Shown here: positions 1 to 5,812 of the stretch, one piece after another
How the letters are laid out: each line of letters starts with the position of its first letter
Position numbering within the stretch: the first letter of the stretch is position 1
Source of the DNA: G039029935 sp039029935
GTDB taxonomy: Bacteria > Chloroflexota > Anaerolineae > Caldilineales > Caldilineaceae
Length of the DNA: 5,914 nt
Direction of reading: 5' to 3'
NCBI GenBank assembly: GCA_039029935.1
Contig: JBCCFC010000894.1
Span: 1-5,914 of the forward strand
Position numbers and translations under genes: made by a program
The notes under the pieces: model-generated
The model's input: the letters and a program-made list of their open reading frames with translations, nothing else
Told to the model about the DNA's origin: nothing
Databases searched by the model: none

Positions 1-105
1 TTGTAACGAATCTTGAAAAAGTTTAAGAGATTGTTGATAATGGATTGTATTTGTGGATTTGAATAAAATTTGATTGATGGGTTGCAGGTGACAAAGCAAT
101 AGTCT
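1..105 (+). other. AT-rich 5' intergenic leader
   Basis: No credible gene is seen here on either strand. The stretch holds the promoter candidate at 13-41. A weak purine-rich CAGGTG at 85-90 is the only Shine-Dalgarno-like site before gene A, and its distance of 15 bases to the ATG is longer than ideal. A stop codon TAG at 100-102, in frame with gene A, rules out any more upstream start for that gene within this window. Confidence 0.6.
13..41 (+). promoter_or_regulatory. Candidate sigma70-type promoter for genes A and B
   Basis: A -35-like TTGAAA lies at 13-18 and a -10-like GATAAT at 36-41, separated by exactly 17 bases. Each hexamer differs from the E. coli-type consensus at one position. 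Transcription would begin near 48, leaving a leader of about 58 bases before the gene A start. The surrounding sequence is clearly more AT-rich than the genes, as expected of a promoter region. The sigma-factor preference of the host is not known, so this rests on consensus matching alone. Confidence 0.5.
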
Positions 106-984
106 ATGAGTTTATTGATTCAGTACGTAGCGCAATATTCAGCGTATATTTATGCCATTTGTGGTGCCATTGCGCTGTGGCAAGTCTACCGAACATGGCG
201 TGTGCGGGGCGAGCGTAGACAGGCCGTCTTTACCCTAGAACGAGAAAAAGCCATACGTGATCTGTATAATATTTTTATGATCGCCCTTTTGTTACTCTTT
301 TGTATGGGCATGACCTATTTTACAAGTACAACGCTGGCAACGGCTGTTGGCCCCTTGGTGACAGAGGCACAGGTACCCATGCCAGAGAATGATGTTATAC
401 TCATACCAACCGATACCCCGTTGGCGATTGTCACATCCGCCCCAACATCGACGCCAACGCCACAGCCCGAACAAGAGATTGAGATTGCATCTAATGAGGC
501 CGAAGAGACGACCAACGAGGTGGTGATTGCACCAACCGTTGCACCTATACAGAACGTCGCACCGCCGCCTGCGCCTGTTCCGCCAACTCCTACCTTTACA
601 CCGCCACCGCCACCGCCACCACCACCGACGCCAACATTTATCCCGACCGCCGTTCCCATTGTTAGCGCACCCATCTGCCCTGACCAACGTGCTATATTTA
701 TCCGTCCTGGCAACAACGAAACAGTCAGCGGTGTGATTGACATTCTTGGAACAGCGACCCATGAACAATTCCAATATTACAAGATCGAATTTGCCGTAGG
801 CCAAGATGCACAAAATAATTTCGGCTATATTGCAGGCGGCAACAGTCCTATTTCCAATGGATTTCTGACAAGCATCGACACCAACACGCTGGGCAATGGG
901 ACATGGACATTGCAGCTTCTTGTCGTCGATCTGACAGGCAATTTCCCACCGCCATGTAAAGTAACAATTCATGTGCAAAACTAA
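106..984 (+). CDS. Gene A: two-span membrane protein with Pro/Thr stalk and Ig-like C-terminal module
   Basis: The 292-residue product has hydrophobic spans at about residues 8-28 and 54-80. Between them is a basic loop (about 29-53, rich in Arg), which by the positive-inside rule is cytoplasmic, so both ends should lie outside the membrane. Residues 90-188 form a low-complexity Pro/Thr/Glu stalk that includes nine consecutive prolines (166-174). Residues 189-292 form a compact beta-rich module starting ICPDQRAIFIRPGNNETVSG and continuing VIDILGTATHEQFQYYKIEF. The pattern 'P..G..VSG.V.I.GTA....F.YY.IE' is familiar from Ig-like modules at the ends of bacterial surface proteins and some class C penicillin-binding proteins. 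Cys191 and Cys284 bracket the module and could form a disulfide. The start is fixed by an in-frame TAG six bases upstream. Likely role: surface-exposed binding or structural protein working with gene B; its ligand is unknown. The topology and stalk are well supported; the fold name is inference. Confidence 0.9.
   Translation: MSLLIQYVAQYSAYIYAICGAIALWQVYRTWRVRGERRQAVFTLEREKAIRDLYNIFMIALLLLFCMGMTYFTSTTLATAVGPLVTEAQVPMPENDVILIPTDTPLAIVTSAPTSTPTPQPEQEIEIASNEAEETTNEVVIAPTVAPIQNVAPPPAPVPPTPTFTPPPPPPPPPTPTFIPTAVPIVSAPICPDQRAIFIRPGNNETVSGVIDILGTATHEQFQYYKIEFAVGQDAQNNFGYIAGGNSPISNGFLTSIDTNTLGNGTWTLQLLVVDLTGNFPPPCKVTIHVQN
601..627 (+). other. Nine-proline codon run in gene A
   Basis: Nine consecutive CCG/CCA codons encode Pro166-Pro174 in the stalk of gene A. 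Runs of three or more prolines are known to stall ribosomes and to depend on elongation factor EF-P, so translation of this gene probably depends on EF-P. The mixture of CCG and CCA codons makes simple replication slippage less likely than with a pure repeat, but length variation between strains is plausible. Confidence 0.85.
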
Positions 985-996
985 ACCAATATATAT

Positions 997-3900
997 ATGA
1001 AGAACAGAACTTGTCTATATTACATCGTTGTCGCTGGGCTTCTTCAACTGGCACTTATCACCTTTATCTACAATTTTGGTGTTTTTCGTGGCAAACAGGC
1101 TGAACTCCGAGCAGAACTGACCCAAGAGGCGCAAAATATTGTTAGTCTCGCAGCGACCTTTACACCCTCACCCACCAATACATTGCCACCTGCTGCCACA
1201 AGTACACCAACGGCAACATTGTCGCCGACAGCTACACAGAGCGTAACCCCATCGACAACACCCACGCCAACGCTGTCACCAACCCCGACGCATACACCGA
1301 CCAATACACCCTTACCGTCATCGCCAGAAGAATGGGCCGAGCGGTTTAAACAGCAAGGGATTGATAAACTCAATGGCTGGCTGTCCTCAATGTATGCCAC
1401 CGATGAATTGAGCAGCAACATCAACGCAGGGTTCCCACAGGCAGAAACGCTCTTACAGCAGGCCGCTCATGAGCAGGAGTTGCTCTATGTCCCTGTGAGC
1501 TACACTCGAATAGACACCAGCCAACTAGCAACCACACAACCAAATCTTGCTACCCAATGGGCGGCGATTGTCAGCCCCCGTACATCGGATGGGCAAGTGC
1601 TGCCTGTCCTCTTTTGGCAAACGGCCAACGGAGATAATCGTTTTCAAGGGCAGGTATTGCTGGACCAATTTTTGCAAGCAGAACGAAACATTGACGCTGA
1701 CGCCACGCAATCCTATAAGTCATTACAGGCGGGACTGCAAACAGCCATCATGCGCATGGATGCCCAAGGGCGTCGCAGCATCCTGTTGATTGAACGGGCA
1801 GATGCATCCCAAACACGTCGCAACCTTGGCCTCTATCTTTTTGCGCAGGCGCAGCCTGCTGCCAATTTTGACTTGCTCTGGCGCAGCGAAGATGCACAAT
1901 ATTGGTCGGCACAGGCCATTGATAGCCAACACACCTTTATTGAACCTAGCCAGGATGTCGCCGTGACGGGGCAGGTCTTTCCTGATCTTGAAATCACAGC
2001 CCCCATTCCGGCTGGCGACAATGAACTGCGCACCTATCTCAACGCCCCTGCCCTCTTTACGGAACAGCCCCCCTTTGCGCGCCAATGGGCAACAACACGC
2101 TGGACACCCATCCAGCCAGATGATGGCAGCTATCCCATTGTCGGTTATCGCTTGCTCGACACTTCATTGCACCCTACACCACTAACCACCCTTGCGTATG
2201 TCCTTACCTACTTGCAACAGTCCAACATCAACGAGGCCGAAAATTACACCAGCCGCGTGGACCTTTTACAGCAAGCCTTTGATTTGGGGTTGAGCCAACC
2301 CGCCAACTGGATTGGGATGTACTTGGATGACCAAGACAGCGAGCTACAGGGGAATGTCCTGACGCAAAAGATGCGCTTTTTTGACAACAACAACCGTAAT
2401 CGCACCTTTGATGCCATCTTTGAGCAAAATCCAGAGGCTGTGCCAGGACAAAATCCCTATTTGGTGGCCGATATTCGACCCGGCCCCCACTATGACCGGA
2501 CCGATATCGTGACACCCTCTGCTGCTGATTATGTACCAACCCCCACGCCACCGCGCACAGCTACACCGACTGACACACCGACTGATACACCAATCTTGGT
2601 TGGAACGCCACGTCCCGGTGAATCCCAATCCGATGCTCAGGTTCTCATCACACTAATCCCAACCAGCACACGTCCCCGTAACCCAACCGCCACCTTTACC
2701 CCTTCTGTGACATGGACACCCTCGCCAACACCGACAGAGACACCCACAGAGACATTGACACCAACACCATTGCCCATTCCACAGATCCCACCAGAGCAGG
2801 GGACTGTTGTCAATGGATCAGTCGCGCTTGTCGGTGCAGATTTGGCGCGGCTTCGTGGTGGCCCGGGGACAGAGTATATTACCATCGGTAGCGTTGGGAA
2901 TGGGGAACCTCTGGAACTCTTTGGCGTCACCGAGAATGGTCAGTGGATATTGGTGCGGCTGCCCAATTCGCCCGAGAAAATATTGGGCTGGCTCTCCTTC
3001 TCGCTGGTTAGTTATTTTGGCGATCTCAACACATTGGCGCGCTATCGTGCTGATGGCACACCGCTGATTCCACCGACAGAAACACCGACACCAACAGTAG
3101 GTTCGCCTACCCCAACCCCCACGCCATCGCTGACAATGACACCAACACCACGCTTTACGCCTGTCCTCCAAGTCCCACCACCCGACTCACTACAGACGGT
3201 TGATACATCTATTCCGGGACCATTGTCAAACGAAATTGTGGTGCAGATTGGGGAAACAGACATAGGCTCTGTAGGGCAAACTGCAACTGTCCGAACACAG
3301 TCTGGTAATCTCGTGAAAGCGCGTGATGGCAACGGACGCGTCCTCTTGCTGGATATTGACAACGCCATTGTCGAGATATGGGGTGGGCTATTTGATAACA
3401 GCAATACAGGTTGGTTGCCAGCCTCAGAACAGTTGCTGTGGCGAGATGCGCAGGCATACGTGCGTGGGTTGGCGGATACTGATGATTTAGAGCAGATTCG
3501 AGTGAGCCGCATTCGCATAGTCTCCTCTCCACGAGTAAACGAGCGAGTACGACTATTCTCGCTACCAGAGCTGCAAAGTGTGATTCAACAGAGGACCATC
3601 AGTGCATTGTTGGGCGACAATCCCACCAAGAACGAGGTCTATACCCAAGGCATCTATCTGTTGGAAACCAGTGGTACACTCAAAGGGATGTTGCTCGATG
3701 AACAAAGCGTCGAGTGGGTGACGGGTGATGAGGATGCGGGGCTACTGTTGCGTTCACCTGATTTGCCGACGGGACCCAACCATTTTGTTTGGGTTCGTTC
3801 CGATGGTATTGGCTTGGTGATTTTTGCACAGCCCTATCACAACCTCAACGGTATTGTCGGTGATGTTTATGGTGGATTGTGGTGGATTGAAACCCCCCAG

Positions 3901-4797
3901 GCGAGCCTTGACCAATGGCAGCTTTGGCATTACGACCCCAATTACAACGGCACAAATGAGGCGAGAATCGTCAAACGAGCACAGATGGATGGCACATTTT
4001 TCAGCAACGATTTGACTAGCAATTCACTACAACCGACCTTGCTCTCTGTACAGCCTGATTTTGAGATTGATGACGATAGCGTAGAAGAGTTAAGAGCCGT
4101 TTCGCTACTGGTCGATACGATTGATAAAGAAAACCAAACACTCTATGCCGGTATTTTTGTCCTCAATCTACAGCTAGATGGACAGGGTGAACGCGCAAAG
4201 ATTGATCCACCTCGGCTCTTACTCCAACCTGAGCAATATCGTGGACCCCTGCGGATTAGCCCCAGCAAGAGCCAGCTTGCCTTCTTTACCTATGATAAGA
4301 ATCACCCCAGTCTGACCGCCGGATTTATTCGTCCAGCCAACCAGCTAAAAGTCTTGAAACTACAAGGCACGGGTGCAGGCACGATTCGGACGATCTATCA
4401 AGCCGAAACCGAATTTGAATTTTTGGCCCCCAATGCCCAATGGCAAGGCAATAATCAAATTCTTGCTGCGCGTAGTCGTTTCCAAGAAGGTGATGTCTTT
4501 GGGCTGTGGCGTTTTGGCATTGTCCAGATTCAGTTAGGCGAAGAGGGCAGTACTGATAACAGCGTCACCGCCACGAGCTATCTCTGGCCCGACACCCAAG
4601 AACTCAAAGATTTCTCTGTCTGCCGTCAAGACAACACCGTCCTGCTCGTCATCCAAGAACGACCGGATGTAGAGACAGGTGATAGCCCCAATATCTTCAT
4701 CCTCGCCAAATGGGACGGCGCGCAAATCCCTGCCCAACTGTTTGCCATGCCCGATGAGGTAGGGCGTGTGTTTACGTGCTGGCAGTCGCCAGGGTGA
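997..4797 (+). CDS. Gene B: large signal-anchored surface protein with three Thr-Pro stalks and an SH3-type domain
   Basis: The 1266-residue product begins with a short basic tail and one hydrophobic span (about residues 7-29). No lipobox or clear signal-peptidase site follows, so it is probably an anchored protein with the rest outside. Order of parts: charged spacer 30-55; Thr-Pro stalk 56-110; unrecognised domain of about 400 residues (111-512); second stalk about 513-602, interrupted by a short non-repetitive stretch near 541-553; bacterial SH3-type domain about 603-674, with the motif ARLRGGPGTEYITIGSV, then GQWILVRL and GWLSFSLV; third stalk 692-729; long beta-rich region 730-1266. The end (about 1075-1266) contains strands such as LRISPSKSQLAFFTYD that resemble TolB/WD40-type propeller blades. 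Bacterial SH3 domains commonly bind peptidoglycan or peptides. Cys1209 and Cys1261 could close the last blade with a disulfide. The gene follows gene A by 12 bases and has no clear Shine-Dalgarno site, which suggests coupling. Cell-surface location is well supported; function is unknown. Confidence 0.92.
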   Translation: MKNRTCLYYIVVAGLLQLALITFIYNFGVFRGKQAELRAELTQEAQNIVSLAATFTPSPTNTLPPAATSTPTATLSPTATQSVTPSTTPTPTLSPTPTHTPTNTPLPSSPEEWAERFKQQGIDKLNGWLSSMYATDELSSNINAGFPQAETLLQQAAHEQELLYVPVSYTRIDTSQLATTQPNLATQWAAIVSPRTSDGQVLPVLFWQTANGDNRFQGQVLLDQFLQAERNIDADATQSYKSLQAGLQTAIMRMDAQGRRSILLIERADASQTRRNLGLYLFAQAQPAANFDLLWRSEDAQYWSAQAIDSQHTFIEPSQDVAVTGQVFPDLEITAPIPAGDNELRTYLNAPALFTEQPPFARQWATTRWTPIQPDDGSYPIVGYRLLDTSLHPTPLTTLAYVLTYLQQSNINEAENYTSRVDLLQQAFDLGLSQPANWIGMYLDDQDSELQGNVLTQKMRFFDNNNRNRTFDAIFEQNPEAVPGQNPYLVADIRPGPHYDRTDIVTPSAADYVPTPTPPRTATPTDTPTDTPILVGTPRPGESQSDAQVLITLIPTSTRPRNPTATFTPSVTWTPSPTPTETPTETLTPTPLPIPQIPPEQGTVVNGSVALVGADLARLRGGPGTEYITIGSVGNGEPLELFGVTENGQWILVRLPNSPEKILGWLSFSLVSYFGDLNTLARYRADGTPLIPPTETPTPTVGSPTPTPTPSLTMTPTPRFTPVLQVPPPDSLQTVDTSIPGPLSNEIVVQIGETDIGSVGQTATVRTQSGNLVKARDGNGRVLLLDIDNAIVEIWGGLFDNSNTGWLPASEQLLWRDAQAYVRGLADTDDLEQIRVSRIRIVSSPRVNERVRLFSLPELQSVIQQRTISALLGDNPTKNEVYTQGIYLLETSGTLKGMLLDEQSVEWVTGDEDAGLLLRSPDLPTGPNHFVWVRSDGIGLVIFAQPYHNLNGIVGDVYGGLWWIETPQASLDQWQLWHYDPNYNGTNEARIVKRAQMDGTFFSNDLTSNSLQPTLLSVQPDFEIDDDSVEELRAVSLLVDTIDKENQTLYAGIFVLNLQLDGQGERAKIDPPRLLLQPEQYRGPLRISPSKSQLAFFTYDKNHPSLTAGFIRPANQLKVLKLQGTGAGTIRTIYQAETEFEFLAPNAQWQGNNQILAARSRFQEGDVFGLWRFGIVQIQLGEEGSTDNSVTATSYLWPDTQELKDFSVCRQDNTVLLVIQERPDVETGDSPNIFILAKWDGAQIPAQLFAMPDEVGRVFTCWQSPG
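2803..3018 (+). other. SH3-type (SH3_3-like) domain region within gene B
   Basis: Residues about 603-674 match the usual course of a bacterial SH3 domain: an 'N/A-x-R-x-GPGT-x-Y' turn (ARLRGGPGTEY, 617-627), a 'I-G-x-V-x-x-G-x-x-L-x-L-x-G' strand pair, 'N-G-Q-W-I-L-V-R-L' (647-655) and a closing 'G-W-L-S-x-S-L-V' (664-671). The usual Asn/Val before the Arg is replaced by Ala/Leu, and Ser in 'RSGPGT' by Gly. In other bacteria such domains bind cell-wall peptide stems or protein partners. It is flanked on both sides by Thr-Pro stalks, so it is displayed as a separate unit between the two large unknown parts of the protein. Confidence 0.82.
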
Positions 4798-4803
4798 GTG
4801 GAT

Positions 4804-4837
4804 GTGATAGTGTGATAGTGTACGGGTGTGATAGTGT
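4804..4837 (+). repeat. GTGATAGTGT short direct repeats, left arm
   Basis: The 10-mer GTGATAGTGT occurs exactly at 4804-4813, 4812-4821 and 4828-4837, giving an 8-base period with one degenerate slot (GTACGGGT at 4820-4827). The same word appears three times on the opposite strand in the right arm (ACACTATCAC at 4952-4961, 4968-4977 and 4976-4985). The period is not an integral number of helical turns, so a simple one-face operator array is less likely than repeat expansion before inversion. Confidence 0.85.
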
Positions 4838-4883
4838 AATTGCCCATTCAGTCACTCTTAGGCCATTCCACAAAATAAAATAC

Positions 4884-4919
4884 CCGTTCAGTTAGCACGC
4901 CCTCGTGCTAACTGAACGG
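4884..4919 (+). terminator. Perfect 16-bp hairpin with 4-base loop, possible weak terminator or processing site
   Basis: Bases 4884-4899 pair without mismatch with 4904-4919 around the loop CCCT (4900-4903). The stem contains GTTCAGTTAGCACG and its complement. A run of five T bases follows only at 4934-4938, about 15 bases after the stem, so this is not a classical Rho-independent terminator. If the outer partly complementary flanks also pair, the T-run becomes part of a longer stem. The structure is certain; its role in ending, pausing or stabilising transcripts is inference. The symmetry means it would act similarly on either strand. Confidence 0.45.
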
Positions 4920-4993
4920 ATTATGGGTAATTATTTTTGCGGAATAGCTTTACACTATCACACCCATACACTATCACACTATCACATCCTGTC

Positions 4994-4999
4994 AGGAGA
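4994..4999 (+). promoter_or_regulatory. Shine-Dalgarno site of gene C
   Basis: AGGAGA lies six bases upstream of the ATG at 5006, which is near-ideal spacing and decides the gene C start. The site lies just outside the inverted-repeat element, so folding of the element in RNA would leave it at the base of the long stem rather than buried within it. Confidence 0.85.
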
Positions 5000-5005
5000 T
5001 AACCA

Positions 5006-5812
5006 ATGACTGAACTAAACCTCCCCCCTTGGCCCGACGGCTGGGTGACATTTGCGACCACGACGAGCCTTGCCCTTGCGCCGATTGCCATGATTCTGAT
5101 CGCATTGATGATTATCTGGTGGCAGCAACAGACGGTGTTTTGGTTTCGGATTGTGGCCGCATCCTTTTTGATGGCGATGTTGCTCTCTCTGAGCAGCATC
5201 TATCTCTTTGTAATTCCGCCCCATTATGTCGCCTGTGTCAATGAATACCCCATTGGCTGCCCTGGACGTAGTGGGTATCCCTTCCCTGTCGCACAGATTA
5301 CATTGGCTGGCGAGTTCTTGATTAAGCCGCTGGATTTTGCACTCAATGTGCTCATGCTGTGGTTGCTATGGCTGGGGGCAACCGTGTTTTGGCGACTGAC
5401 GGCGATTGGATTTGAGTGGTGGCGACGTACATGGCGAGCGCGACTGCTCTTTGTTTTTATCCTCGCCATACTCCCCTGGGCACTGCTTCCCCGCGTCCTC
5501 ACACCACCACAGCCACAAGTGGTCGGCGAAGAACTGCGTCTTGCCAACAATGCTATGCGTATTGCTGAATTCACCTACAACATCACTGGGTTGTGGGTCC
5601 AACGATTGGCCCTAGAAGACATGCGCCATGCGCATGAGCGCGATTTGCCTTCAATGGAGCCACTACCGACGGAGGCAGGCACCGAAGTTTGTCTGCGTGG
5701 CTACACCTACTTCTTTATTCCTTGGCAACGCTATCGGATTCAGCTTGACCCGAATGGCAAAACTGGGCTTAATTTACATCCTGTTACGACACGTGGGTCG
5801 TGCTGGCAGTGA
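5006..5812 (+). CDS. Gene C: four-span membrane protein of unknown function
   Basis: The 268-residue product has hydrophobic spans at about residues 15-39, 45-70, 102-135 (long, with Lys107 and Asp110 near its start) and 146-165. A loop of about 30 residues between spans 2 and 3 contains Cys77 and Cys85 (CVNEYPIGC) and the aromatic/proline-rich GYPFP. An Arg/Trp-rich loop (FEWWRRTWRAR, 136-146) separates spans 3 and 4 and is probably cytoplasmic, which would place the Cys loop and both ends outside the membrane. The C-terminal portion (about 166-268) is hydrophilic and ends RGSCWQ. The two loop cysteines and Cys229/Cys266 could form disulfides on the outside. A strong Shine-Dalgarno site supports the start. 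No catalytic motif or known family was recognised. It is in the same direction as genes A and B but separated from B by a foldback element, so it may be cotranscribed only in part. Confidence 0.88.
   Translation: MTELNLPPWPDGWVTFATTTSLALAPIAMILIALMIIWWQQQTVFWFRIVAASFLMAMLLSLSSIYLFVIPPHYVACVNEYPIGCPGRSGYPFPVAQITLAGEFLIKPLDFALNVLMLWLLWLGATVFWRLTAIGFEWWRRTWRARLLFVFILAILPWALLPRVLTPPQPQVVGEELRLANNAMRIAEFTYNITGLWVQRLALEDMRHAHERDLPSMEPLPTEAGTEVCLRGYTYFFIPWQRYRIQLDPNGKTGLNLHPVTTRGSCWQ

Larger units (their letters stand above)
4800..4989. repeat. Nested long inverted-repeat (foldback, MITE-like) element
   Basis: The left arm 4800-4839 and right arm 4950-4989 are reverse complements over 40 bases with one mismatch (C4823 against A4966). 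Inside, 4861-4883 and 4927-4949 are also partly complementary (17 of 23 Watson-Crick pairs plus one G-T), and the centre is a perfect 16-bp hairpin (4884-4919). The only large asymmetries are an unpaired 21-base stretch on the left (4840-4860) and a short one on the right (4920-4926). The whole element is therefore one long imperfect palindrome that begins two bases after the gene B stop and ends four bases before the gene C Shine-Dalgarno site. It contains no ORF of its own. It could be a non-autonomous mobile or dispersed repeat, or an RNA structure acting on a B-C transcript. No clear target-site duplication flanks it. Confidence 0.85.
4798..5005. other. Intergenic region between genes B and C
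   Basis: This 208-base gap holds no credible gene. Apart from two bases after the gene B stop and the ribosome-binding stretch before gene C, it consists entirely of the nested inverted-repeat element at 4800-4989. No convincing sigma70 promoter for gene C was found: the -10-like words in the right arm (for example TACACT at 4951-4956) lack a properly spaced -35. Confidence 0.7.

Noticed and set aside
315..743. Antisense ORF rich in Gly-Val (GVGVGGGGGG)
   Set aside because: It is the mirror of the Thr-Pro codons of gene A; the composition is explained entirely by the opposite strand, and it has no ribosome site.
1068..1424. Antisense Val-Gly-rich ORF opposite the first stalk of gene B
   Set aside because: It is the same artefact of ACx-CCx codons read backwards; the same applies to the antisense frames at 2637-2930 and 3042-3518.
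2561..2592. Tandem DNA repeat ACCGACTGACACACCGACTG in gene B
   Set aside because: Two near-identical 12-base units are explained by repeated Thr-Asp-Thr-Pro codons in the stalk; not a separate element.
4626..4847. Antisense ORF starting within the inverted-repeat element and running into gene B
   Set aside because: It overlaps the well-supported end of gene B, has no recognisable protein features, and its N-terminal part is just repeat sequence.
4928..4956. Promoter for gene C in the right arm of the foldback element
   Set aside because: TACACT at 4951-4956 has only TAATTA at the 17-base -35 position, and TTGCGG (4937-4942) is far too close.
4800..4989. CRISPR array from the repeated GTGATAGTGT words
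   Set aside because: The units are 8-10 bases with no unique spacers of regular length, and half are inverted, so this is not a CRISPR array.
4790..4999. Target-site duplication flanking the foldback element
   Set aside because: The bases on either side (ending GTGAGT on the left, starting TGTCAG on the right) share no convincing direct repeat; the loose CAGG similarity is not at the element ends.
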